From the NCBI GenBank assembly GCA_004151065.3, contig NWUY0300004312.1:66555-88317 (forward strand): a stretch of 21,763 nucleotides of DNA, given 5' to 3'. The notes beneath the pieces are model-generated. The model was given only the letters and a program-made list of their open reading frames with translations, did no database searches and had not been told where the DNA came from. Position numbers and translations under genes: made by a program. Shown here one piece after another: positions 10,691 through 18,796 of this stretch. This DNA comes from Larix sibirica. Its lineage: Eukaryota > Streptophyta > Pinopsida > Pinales > Pinaceae. The stretch's first letter is position 1, and each line of letters starts with the position of its first letter.

Positions 10691-11055
10691 TTCCCTTTGA
10701 GCAATTGAATGCATGTTTATTATATGGTTATGTCTTAATATAAGAGCTTTTGTATATAGGGTCGCATGCTTAAAGTAGCATTTGCTAACTTAAAGTTGGA
10801 GCACTTGGTGATTGAGAAGGACAGTTTCGTCAAGAAAGAATTACCAACATGCTAGAGGTTTGAACATTTGCTTAGATAATTTAGGTTTGATTTTTGCTTT
10901 CTGTTAGAGTGTTTATGTTTCTTGCTTAAGGACTTGAGCACAATTTAGATGGCAAATGCCAAAATGTAGACAATACTATAAAAGTATGGAATGCATAATA
11001 AATTGGAGATGGTCTCAATCATGTCCAGGAATCATATCTACTTGCTTTGCTCTAG
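10691..11055. other. No clear gene; possible intron-like sequence before the exon-like frame
   Basis: A short open stretch near 10765-10855 (plus strand, KVAFANLKLEHLVIEKD...) has protein-like composition but ends at a TAG. Bases 10860-11055 are T-rich and end in a good 3' splice-site pattern (CTTTGCTCTAG). No family is recognised. Confidence 0.3.
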
Positions 11056-11208
11056 CAAGAAAAAGATGAAGAGGAGGAACTTATTGAGTGTGAAATTAGT
11101 GAAACAAATCTTGTTAGATTCATGGACTGTTCAGATATGGTAATTGATTCAGCTGAAAATGCAAATGCAAATGCTGATACCCTTCCTCTCAAGGGGCCTG
11201 GATGGGAG
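11056..11208 (+). other. Orphan exon-like open frame cut by an ambiguous base
   Basis: Directly after a pyrimidine-rich tract and TAG (11053-11055), which looks like a splice acceptor, a frame runs open for 51 codons up to the N at 11209. It is acidic at the start (QEKDEEEELIECE), continues SETNLVRFMDCSDMVID and ends LPLKGPGWE, with an Ala-Asn repeat in between. Its composition is that of a real protein and differs from the flanking transposon debris. I cannot name the protein. It lacks a start and an end, because sequence beyond the N is an LTR copy. It could be an exon of a host gene captured or interrupted here, or a chance open frame. Confidence 0.35.
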
Positions 11209-11209
11209 N
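11209..11209. other. Ambiguous base N at a repeat boundary
   Basis: A single N separates the exon-like frame from the first base of the second LTR copy. The repeat begins at 11210. This suggests a collapsed assembly gap rather than a miscalled base. Confidence 0.8.
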
Positions 11210-11353
11210 ATTCATAATAAACCCAAGAATGAATAAGCAACACATGATAAAATATAGCCCAATACACATCACTGCCATAACAATAGCACATAAAATATAG
11301 TGGAGAAACCCAACAGATCTATAATCTTAATGATCCAACAATGTACCCCTTAT
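11210..11353 (-). repeat. 144-bp LTR piece, copy 2 of 2
   Basis: A copy of 10470-10613, about 96% identical. It starts right after the N and diverges at CCCCTTAT, where copy 1 continues into its TATA box. It is followed by a second AATGATCCAACAATGT, a small echo of the LTR sequence 31 bases earlier. Confidence 0.92.
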
Positions 11354-12189
11354 CCATTAAATGATCCAACAATGTTAACCCGTAAAATTGATCATTGTGA
11401 TAAAAATCACAAGTGTTGTGATATCAATCACAAATGGAAGCCTCGTACAATATGAGGGGTACCAACTGACTCCAACATTGGGACATGTACTATTTTTGAA
11501 AGTGCATGAGAACCTCATAATCTCTCGCTATACTTGCTAGAACATGTCACAAGAAGGGAGAAAACATATGGTGGGGTAGGTTAAGGATCTCACCCCAAAA
11601 CACCACATCATAAGTCCATAATAAAGAAACATCTACTTAATGCTCTTAAGTGTTTATTTTTTTTACACCTACTCTACAAGAAGAAGTTGATGAGCTAGGT
11701 GAAATCATAAAGCCAATTGCATGCATTCTAACTCTTTATTTACATCACGATCTCTCCCCTTGTGTTTGGCAATGAACTAAAACAAGGATATATTAAAGGC
11801 AACACGGTCATGAGGTGGAATACATATAAAAAAGCATGGAAGAATATGCAAGTGAGCTTGTGAAGATGGATAAGAGCATTGATATCATGCTAAGGTTGGC
11901 ATGTGTATTTACAAGAATTTTCTATCCATCTTTGGATATGGCTGATATAAAAATTTCAATATGAAGATGGCAACCCATCCTTCAAGAAAAAACTTCATGA
12001 TGAATAAAATGCCTCTCAGAAGGTTGATCTTCATACTCGAAGAAGTAGCCTCCTTCTTGACTTCCCAACACATCTTCATACAACCAAGCTTAAGGTGGCT
12101 TTACAAAAAATCTGCAAGACAATTCTTGGATGCGCTCAAAGTTTCAAACAAATACATAGATGAACCATGAGACAAAAGTTTAGATTTGG
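11354..12189. other. No recognisable gene; contains paired hairpins
   Basis: AT-rich sequence without a recognisable protein. The frame at 11961-12170 (69 codons, plus) could be the far upstream edge of the LINE fragment that follows, but no motif supports this. Two hairpins at 11395-11433 are listed separately. Confidence 0.4.
11395..11433. repeat. Two adjacent hairpins with identical arms
   Basis: TTGTGAT-AAAA-ATCACAA at 11395-11412 (the A run is the loop) and TTGTGAT-ATCA-ATCACAA at 11416-11433 have the same 7-base arms and 4-base loops, with three bases (GTG) between them. Confidence 0.85.
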
Positions 12190-13180
12190 AAAAAAAACTT
12201 GCTCCCATTCAAGGTTTGTTCTTCTTCTTTATATGGCTGGAAATTTCTGCAACTAACCATACATTTGTTCTCTTTGACATCATTATTAAACCCACTGTTC
12301 TTTATGGAGTTGAGGTTTGGGAACCTAGTTTGACTTCAGCAGATTGATCTTGGGTCAAGAGAGTTTATTTTATCATGCTCTAGCATATGATCTGTTGCAA
12401 ACGGAGGTTCTCATAGGCCATTATCTAAGCCTAGTTTGGGGCTCATCTTGGCCTAGCTTGGGTCTCAACCTTTATGCTTGGAAAACATTTAGACTTGTCT
12501 TTTTTCTACACAGGGTCTACACCTTGGGGAATGACACTACAGGATGTGATAGATACAACTATCTTGCTCTTTGCTCCTTTGAGGGGGTTGCCTTGGGCCA
12601 TTTTGGGCGTAGATGGAATTGTTCTCTGAGGCCACCTCACTCCTTCAGTGCTATTTATCGAGTGTCTCCCTCCTTTTAGTTACTCCTAGGATGTCCTTAA
12701 CATCTCCTTCATATGAAAGGAGAGATCACTAGGGTAGTTAGGGACAATAGCTACTAGAGCTACATCCAGAGCATTTGGTCTCCCCCTCAAATTCTTGGTC
12801 CCGAGATGGCCTTTTATTATGAGCATGTCATACAACTAGAGGATGGACATTGTTTGTCCCAACTACATTTGACATCTCCGAGTTCATGGCCTTAGGATCT
12901 CGCTTGGCTGGTTGTGGTTTTGCTCACATCACCTATGGATTGAGATCAACCACAATATCCTAGGGTTTGAGAGGACTTTCCAACAAATCCATCCCCAGGA
13001 GATTGAGTTTGAAGAACACTTTGTTCTTAAAGGTACCCGATATTATGAGATCCAAAGGAGGTTTCACTGCTTGTTTTGGGACTTAGGTGGTTCCCTTGTG
13101 GCCTTATTTGAACTTTCACTACCCTAGTAAGATATGCGTAGCCTTATATGTACGGGAGGTGGTTATCCATAGGAGGAGAC
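12190..13180 (+). mobile_element. LINE 2: decayed 3' part of a non-LTR retrotransposon
   Basis: Reading across frames gives the C-terminal third of the same kind of LINE protein as at 6370. IIIKPTVLYGVEVWEPSL near 12270-12330 is the post-RT block. FRLVFFLHRVYTLGNDTTG near 12488-12545 and RYNYLAL follow. GPEMAFYYEH lies near 12800. The frame at 12912-13127 ends with a diverged zinc-binding-like region, EFEEHFVLKGTRYYEIQRRF then HCLFWD. RT motifs are absent, so this is a 5'-truncated copy. The VLYG block also occurs in LINE 1 (near 8670), so the two are separate copies rather than one element split by the copia DNA between them. Multiple stops show it is dead. Confidence 0.75.
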
Positions 13181-14821
13181 TTTGTGAGGCTTCTCTAAGT
13201 CCAATTCCCTCAGCTTCATTAGTTCTTTCTTTCATCCTATTTTAGTTGATGGTTGCGCTAAATGCTAGGATGATTCCCACACCTGTAAGTAGGATGGTGG
13301 TATATTTGCGAGCCAACTAACTTCCTCTCGAGACAACGAACGTCCTCTCGTCTAGTTGGTAGATTACGTCACCTCTATGAGACCTTAGAGTCGAACATGC
13401 CCTCTCTAGAGTATGGCTCCATGGGTCAACTAGAGCAACCAACTAGCCATGATATCCCCTATTCCTCTCCTATGGCTAGCTAGCCTCTTAGTTGGTAAGA
13501 GTAGTTCTCCTACTCTTTTTAAGTTGAGTGTGCCTATTCCTCCTTGGGTTACTCAAACCTATCTATGGTTCCTTGTTTCAAGATGGAATTATTCATTCCA
13601 TCTTGGAGATTTTATCAATCAAACATGTTGAGAAGATAATGATATTGGCAAACAAGTCATATTTTATTGTGTCTTTGGTTACTTCGCCAATTCTACTTTA
13701 GTCTTTTTGTTAGAATCTCTCTCCTTTTGCCAAAATTCTATATTAAATTCATGCCTACCTAGTTCTGAAGCAGTAGGAGTACACTTACTCGTGTCTGAGT
13801 AATACCTATGTATTGTTCGTTGCATTTAACATTTAACACTAAAAGTCCAGTTATTCTTGAACAAAGCCTTTATGCTGTCATTTTCTTCTGACAAACAGGT
13901 GCTGCAAATTATAGTAATCCACTGATCACTGACCAATATTTTGTTCATTACAAGTTTTTTACATCCTGTGTTAAGACAACTGGCCTAGAAGTCATCCCCT
14001 ATGCAGAAAAATGTGGATTGTATTAGAAGTTATTAAATTTTCTAGCTTAGGCAGAGTTGATCTTGCAAGCTTGGGTATAGACTGATGCAGAGCCAGGCAA
14101 TCATGCCTGGTTATTTGGTCTCAGTGACACGTAGTGCATAATGGAAAATCCAATGAACTGGTTGAAATGTGTTCACCTTATTGTGACAACTGATAGATAT
14201 TTTCTTACAAGCCATGCAAAAAATGACCTTGAGAAGAGTTCCGATCGTTACAAGAATTCTATTATCCAATGCTGCTGTTGAAAGGACAATAAAGTTTGGG
14301 GCACTGGTAGCATGGAGTTGAACAGCTGTGTGCTGCTTTTGTACATGTTAAAAGAATAAAGATTGAACTAAATAAAAAAAAATGTTTGTGAGGGCAAGTC
14401 ATCCCTTCCGGGAGCTGTTTCTAGCTCATTGTTGCAAAGTAGAGAGTTCCAGACATATTGCATGTATTATAAAATTGGGGTGTATTGTATGTTTCAAGGT
14501 TGAGAATTAAACTCAGTTAACAGAATTCATACACAATTCTGTTATTGTGTGCCAGATTAGCCAACCTGGAATTATGTTATGTGTACAAAATTGGTAGTTT
14601 ATACTGAGGATATACCATAGAGCAAGAAAGGCATAATAATAACATAGAATTCATGCTTTTACTTTAAATTTGCAGGAGCTACACTAGGTGATTGTTATGA
14701 AAGTTTGTTGTATTTGGTTTTCTGATATTTTTTATGCAATGAAAATGAATCTTATTGAGTAAGATGTTCTATTTTTTTTTGGGTGTGGATGCTTCATATT
14801 TTTGGAAGTACTTATGTTGGA
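13181..14821. other. No recognisable gene
   Basis: From 13181 to about 13640 the sequence holds inverted repeats (see 13579-13605) and may be further transposon debris. From 13650 to 14821 it is T-rich on the plus strand without coding potential, as an intron or spacer would be. Confidence 0.45.
13579..13605. repeat. Perfect hairpin, 11-bp arms and 5-base loop
   Basis: CAAGATGGAAT (13579-13589), TATTC loop, ATTCCATCTTG (13595-13605). The arms are perfect complements. Confidence 0.92.
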
Positions 14822-14868
14822 AGTACAGCTTGAGCGGGCCTAACAGTTAAGAACATGTGTTTCCTCCT
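14822..14868 (+). mobile_element. SINE fragment, copy 1, cut at an ambiguous base
   Basis: The 47 bases from AGTACAGCTTGAGCGGGCCT to TTTCCTCCT match 15544-15590 with about four substitutions. They cover only the head of the SINE, including its A-box-like sequence. The match stops exactly at the N at 14869, so the B box and the body are missing. Confidence 0.8.
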
Positions 14869-14869
14869 N
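14869..14869. other. Ambiguous base N at a SINE boundary
   Basis: The N replaces the base at which the SINE head should continue into AGGAGGTCATAGG. What follows (GACATAAATC...) is unrelated to the SINE. This points to a missing stretch or a misjoin. Confidence 0.8.
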
Positions 14870-14982
14870 GACATAAATCTTTGCAGTAGTGTTTTTAATT
14901 GTCAGAAATTATAAATAAATAAAATTGATTTATAAGACTAAAATCTCTAAAAAGGCCACATGTACTGCTACTCTCTATGACA

Positions 14983-15290
14983 TTAAATATAGTTTAATGA
15001 ATACAAATTTGCAATCAGGCTGACTTGACTGCGGGAGGCTGAGTTTGTTCGCTTCCTCATGAGCGAACACGATACAGGTCTTGAAGGGCCGGTCATTTCT
15101 GGAATCACAGTCTCCCATGCCAGCAATGGATTCGGTGGCCTACCCTTTAACAGATGTAGGCTATGGCTTTCTGATCCGATCACGCTGCCACATGCCATCG
15201 CATTCGGCGGCTTAAGCTTTAGCATGACACAGGCTATGGTTTTGTGCCCCGACCTGTTGCCACATGTGTAATCCAATGGTTCGTACAATA
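14983..15290. other. GC-richer island with a 72-bp imperfect direct repeat and a hairpin
   Basis: This island is clearly richer in G and C than its surroundings. TTCGGTGGCCTA at 15131 and TTCGGCGGCTTA at 15203 begin two imperfect copies about 72 bases apart. Shared later blocks are AGGCTATGG (15158 and 15231) and TGCCACATG. A hairpin, GTTCGCT/AGCGAAC, lies near 15047-15070. Open frames exist on both strands (101 codons minus, 70 plus), but they are antiparallel over the same repeat and have no recognised domain. It may be a MITE, a promoter or CpG-like piece, or a gene fragment. Confidence 0.45.
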
Positions 15291-15543
15291 CTCATTTCTC
15301 TTATTAGCAGGGAATTAGTTGCTTTGCAGCTTTCCCTCTTGTTAAATATAAAAATATTAAAAAATTAAAATGCAAATTAAATTAAATTTATAAAGCATTG
15401 AAGAAAAAAATTAGATACAAATCCGAATTCTTTGCTTTATCATATATTATTAAATAAATATTTATACTTATTTAAACATAGACTATGTGATAAATATTGA
15501 AATTTGAATTTCTATTTAAATCTATTTTTTCTATACTAAGTAT
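15291..15543. other. AT-rich spacer, no gene
   Basis: Mostly A and T, with no coding frame. It separates the GC-richer island from the SINE. Confidence 0.5.
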
Positions 15544-15765
15544 AGTACAGTTTGAGTGGGCCTAATGGTTAAGAACATGTGTTTCCTCCTAGGAGGTCAT
15601 AGGTTCAAATCCAGAGGGGGGTAGGGTATGTACACCTCTGTAGACTTTAGCAGTCAAATTGATGCATGGAGGGGGTCCTTTGTCCCACAAACAAGGGGTC
15701 TCATACATCAATTCGGTATTTGGCTTGGCCATGACCTTAAAATTAGATTATGATTATTTATATTA
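15544..15765 (+). mobile_element. tRNA-derived SINE, copy 2 (fuller copy)
   Basis: The head carries RNA polymerase III promoter-like boxes. GTGGGCCTAATGG (about 15556-15568) fits an A box with one extra G, and GGTTCAAATCC (15602-15612) fits the B box consensus. Their spacing of about 34 bases is that of a tRNA gene. The sequence does not fold as a working tRNA by eye and the parent tRNA is unclear. The body continues to about 15765; the 3' end is uncertain, as no clear tail or target-site duplication is seen. A head-only copy lies at 14822. Confidence 0.7.
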
Positions 15766-16210
15766 TTAATATGATCTATCTTTGTGCATTACTGGGGCCT
15801 AATGTCAACTGTCAGCAACTGTAGCCAGAAGTAATAGCCGTTTTTTTTAAAATTATTTTTATACCATGTATAGTTGGTTGATGAAAATTTGGTGACATCT
15901 AATTGCTAGAAAATTTCAAGACAAGGCACACGATTAACAGCTTTCTCACTGACCAATTTCAAATCACAAAGAAATGTGTCGAAACATTTTGGATCCAAGC
16001 TGTGAGATGTGTGAGAGTAAGATGGACACAGTATAAAAGTTGTGTTGATTTATGTGTTGTGCAGTAAGAAATTCACATTCTGTTGTAGAAGCTGTATTTG
16101 TCTGATAAACATCCCTAGTTGTATTTCATCAATGTAAAGAAGTGGCTTCAACTGAAATTGGCCTTGGTGCTGGGTCTCTCCTGATTGAAGTGCTTCTTCT
16201 GGCAACGTGT
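15766..16210. other. No recognisable gene
   Basis: Mixed sequence without a supported frame or repeat, immediately before the 61-bp duplication. Confidence 0.45.
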
Positions 16211-16332
16211 TGGGGGCCTTTGTCCATATTAATATTGATGTGTGGGAATACATGCTATATTGTCTCTCAAATGGGGGCCTTTTCCCATATTAATATTGAT
16301 GTGTGGGAATACATGCTATATTGTCTCTAAAA
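16211..16332. repeat. 61-bp tandem duplication
   Basis: TGGGGGCCTTTGTCCATATT at the start of 16211-16271 recurs at 16272-16332 with three substitutions. Each copy contains the palindrome ATATTAATAT. The near identity suggests that it is young compared with the other duplications here. Confidence 0.95.
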
Positions 16333-16918
16333 TGGAGAACTGTTTGTCTTGTCTAATATCGCATGCTGATTTTCCCTTTCACTATATCCCAAAAGATTTT
16401 AGTAGAAGTAGCTACCTATGTTTTTGGCTGAAGATTCTGTGGAGATTCATCCATGATATCTATTATCCAGGAAAGATGGAGCTTAAACCTGCATCATATT
16501 ATTTTCCTAGTAATAATATTTTGCAAGCACCCTTTGGTCATAGGTTGGTTCTGGCAAACATATTATCTGTAGAGAGGGATCCTCAAGCTAAAGTTAGATT
16601 TGAATTTTGGCATTTTAACTTGGGGTCTACTTTGTACAAAGTTCTATGTAGAGTATTAACCTCTTTTGTGTCATTGAATTTTCATGGTTGTTTGCACCTA
16701 CATTTTCATATATCTATATATGGTTCTTCCTTGTATGCTTGATGTTTTGGCATATTATAATGTGTTCTTGTACATTGGATTATGGATGGATCATCTTTTT
16801 ATATGCTCTGACATCAGTCTTTTCTAATGGTGGTGTCTACTACAGGATATATGACAATTTGTTGCATATTATTTTTGAAGGTCAGATATTGATTACATTA
16901 TTCATATAATTTTTGTTC
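16333..16918 (+). other. T-rich non-coding sequence upstream of the F-box gene
   Basis: A 166-codon open frame (16242-16742) crosses this stretch, but it begins at GTG inside the 61-bp repeat and has no recognised domain. The plus strand is T-rich and leads into a splice acceptor at 16936, so an intron is the simplest reading. Confidence 0.45.
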
Positions 16919-16936
16919 TTCTGTTGTCAACTGCAG
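16912..16936 (+). promoter_or_regulatory. Splice acceptor of a probable 5'UTR intron
   Basis: A pyrimidine-rich tract (TTTTGTTCTTCTGTTGTC) runs into AACTGCAG with the AG at 16935-16936. This fits the plant 3' splice-site pattern and lies 100 bases before the F-box ATG. No ATG occurs between it and 17037. Confidence 0.5.
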
Positions 16937-17036
16937 ACATCTTGCTTTCTGTCCGCTATCTTGTGTTACCCACCTGCAATTTTTTACCTCGTGAATTCAG
17001 AATTGACATAGCAATCTGTTGCTGCATACAATTCAA

Positions 17037-18329
17037 ATGGAGGATAAACATGGTTCAGCAGTGCAGAAGAGGAGTACTACGAACATTCATGATGGAAGCA
17101 GCCCAAGAAAGAAGAAGAAAAGAGCAAAAGCACCTCTTTTGAGTTGTGATCATAGAATCCTCGATGGTACGCAGTGGTATGATTTGCATGCAGATATCTT
17201 AGAGAGAGTGCTTGCACGGATTCCCATTTCTAGCTTCTTTCAGTTTCGTTCAGTGTGCAAAGGATGGAACTCTCTCATAGATTCCCCAAGTTTTATGAAA
17301 GCCTGTTCAGAGGTTCCGTCCAGAAGACCGTGGTTCTACATGGTAGACACAAAGGATGATGCAAGCAGTGTATATGATACAGAGGTTAATAAATGGCACC
17401 ATATTAAATATCCCTGTGAACCAAGTGAAAATGTTAAGTTCAAGCCAGTAGCATCTGCGGGAGGCCTGTTGTGTTTCAGGTCTCCTCTTGGATATTTCAA
17501 TGTGTGCAATCCTCTTACAGCTTGTTGCCGCAAGCTACCAAATATAGAGACTACACAGCCAATACATGCCATTGCTATGGTCTCAGATCTAAACTCATAC
17601 AAGGTAATAGTTATTTATAGTGAAATGGATGCTTTTGTCACTAAGGTGTATGACTCATCCAAAGAGTGCTGGACTGAGCCTTCTATCAATTGGAACATGG
17701 AGGAGTTGAGAACAGGAAAGTCATCATCAAAACAGAATATCACCAATGATGACGAGACTGTTTATTTTCTGAACAAGGGAGGCAATGTAGTTGCCCGGGA
17801 CATGCGACGCAATCCTTCAAAGGAATTCTCATCTATCATAACATCAACACAACATGGGGAGGAAATAATCTATTTTCTCAACGGAGGGGGGAAGGTAGTA
17901 TCTTGCAACATGCAAAAGGGCATCTGGAACGAGTTTCCACCTTTATTGCCTTCAACATCTGAATATTCTATAGATCTTGTTGATTGTGGGGGACGAATGC
18001 TCGTCGTAATTCTCCATGAAATGATGGAAAGTGCTACTATACGTATATGGGAGTTGTATGACACAAAATCAGAGTGGGTGCAGGTGTTGGCTCTCCCCCC
18101 TGCAATGTCTCATGATTACTTTGGAAAGAACGCTGACATAAACTGCATTGGCTATGATAATTTGGTCATGATATGCATAAGCTCTCGTCGGTTGCATCGT
18201 GTAATATTATGTAACATTGTAAATAACTCATGGCTGGAATTGCCCCGATGTTATGTCCCTGGAAGTAGAAAAGTGAAAAAGTTTGTCTCTGCTTTTCCAT
18301 TTGAGCCCAGGCTGGAAGCCTTGGTCTGA
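17037..18329 (+). CDS. F-box protein with plant kelch-like C-terminal domain
   Basis: Predicted 430-residue substrate receptor of an SCF (SKP1-cullin-F-box) ubiquitin ligase. The start is the ATG at 17037, the first in the frame; an upstream TTG extension is not needed. Residues 21-31 (SSPRKKKKRAK) look like a nuclear localisation signal. The F-box spans about 46-90, with DLHADILERVLARIPISSFF then RSVCKGWNSLI, which has the family's Leu/Ile and Trp positions. The rest is beta-rich, with ASAGGLLCF (139-147), YFNVCNPLT (153-161), TKVYDSS (202-208), CGGRMLVV (317-324) and EPRLEA (423-428), as in the UFO/LCR/At5g15710-like class of plant F-box proteins; that subfamily is assigned from memory of its motifs. 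Residues 239-274 and 275-310 form an internal repeat. The coding region has no intron. Its target is unknown. Confidence 0.93.
   Translation: MEDKHGSAVQKRSTTNIHDGSSPRKKKKRAKAPLLSCDHRILDGTQWYDLHADILERVLARIPISSFFQFRSVCKGWNSLIDSPSFMKACSEVPSRRPWFYMVDTKDDASSVYDTEVNKWHHIKYPCEPSENVKFKPVASAGGLLCFRSPLGYFNVCNPLTACCRKLPNIETTQPIHAIAMVSDLNSYKVIVIYSEMDAFVTKVYDSSKECWTEPSINWNMEELRTGKSSSKQNITNDDETVYFLNKGGNVVARDMRRNPSKEFSSIITSTQHGEEIIYFLNGGGKVVSCNMQKGIWNEFPPLLPSTSEYSIDLVDCGGRMLVVILHEMMESATIRIWELYDTKSEWVQVLALPPAMSHDYFGKNADINCIGYDNLVMICISSRRLHRVILCNIVNNSWLELPRCYVPGSRKVKKFVSAFPFEPRLEALV
17751..17966 (+). repeat. Internal 36-residue repeat in the F-box protein
   Basis: Residues 239-272 and 275-308 align at a constant offset of 36, with 14 of 34 identical by eye. 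Shared positions include YFLN, GG, VV, M, EF and ST. The second copy has the Trp (297) and the NEFPPLLPSTSEYSID run that leads smoothly into the next strand. The first lacks the Trp and looks degenerate. They may be two kelch-like blades or a lineage-specific duplication. Confidence 0.75.
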
Positions 18330-18500
18330 ATTATCTTAATCTTGCTTCCCTTCAGACTATATTTAGTTCTTTTTCCAGGCACTGTGGCAATTGATAGATT
18401 GCACTACCCTGCTTTATGATTATTTACTTCACCTAATAATCCAGATTACTTGTATGTAGTTTTCCACTGAGGCTTACTGTCTTGTCTTTTTATCCCATGC
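18330..18500 (+). terminator. Probable 3'UTR and polyadenylation region
   Basis: After the TGA at 18327-18329 comes T-rich sequence with AATAAT at 18435-18440 and TTGTATGTA just after, near-consensus plant polyadenylation signals. The cleavage site cannot be fixed from sequence alone. Confidence 0.35.
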
Positions 18501-18672
18501 TCATTTCTGATAATGTTGTCCCTAATTTACGAAAGCAACATTTGGTGGATTTTATTTTGTTGGAAATGCCTATAACAAAGGTTGGCATTTAATTCAAAAA
18601 TCATGTACATTGTGTGAATTGACACACTTTAAGGGGATGATTCTATTAATGTGCAAGTTTGTTTTGGTTTAT

Positions 18673-18696
18673 TATGTGAGCTAGTGAGCTCACATA
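18673..18696. repeat. Perfect hairpin, 10-bp arms and 4-base loop
   Basis: TATGTGAGCT (18673-18682), AGTG, AGCTCACATA (18687-18696). It lies about 350 bases beyond the F-box stop codon, probably outside the transcript. Confidence 0.9.
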
Positions 18697-18779
18697 TAAC
18701 TTCACGCTTATTAGGCACACATGCTCTTTTCATGGCTTGGGATGTCATTATACTTTGTATCGTTGTTCTATATGAGGGA

Positions 18780-18796
18780 GGCTCTCTAAGAGAGCC
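18780..18796. repeat. 17-base palindrome
   Basis: GGCTCTCT-A-AGAGAGCC, with perfect 8-base arms around a single central base. Confidence 0.9.

Noticed and set aside
11052-11291. Minus-strand frame with a Ser run across the N
   Set aside because: It crosses the ambiguous base and the LTR junction. The Ser run is the antisense of the acidic stretch on the plus strand.
6370-13180. LINE 1 and LINE 2 as one element split by the copia insertion
   Set aside because: The post-RT block with VLYG-x-E-x-W is present in both pieces, so they overlap and must be separate copies.
14983-15288. 101-codon minus-strand and 70-codon plus-strand frames in the GC-richer island
   Set aside because: They are antiparallel over the same imperfect repeat and have no known domain. 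The lack of stops is explained by higher GC.
15544-15615. A functional tRNA gene
   Set aside because: A- and B-box-like sequences are present, but the A box has an extra base, the arms do not pair into a proper cloverleaf by eye, and the sequence recurs as a SINE head.
16242-16742. 166-codon open frame on the plus strand, the longest after the F-box gene
   Set aside because: It starts at GTG within a 61-bp tandem duplication, has no recognised domain, is rich in Phe, Ile and Cys as expected of translated T-rich intron, and runs toward a splice acceptor.
17336-17602. 88-codon frame antisense to the F-box gene
   Set aside because: It is a shadow of the coding strand with no domain.
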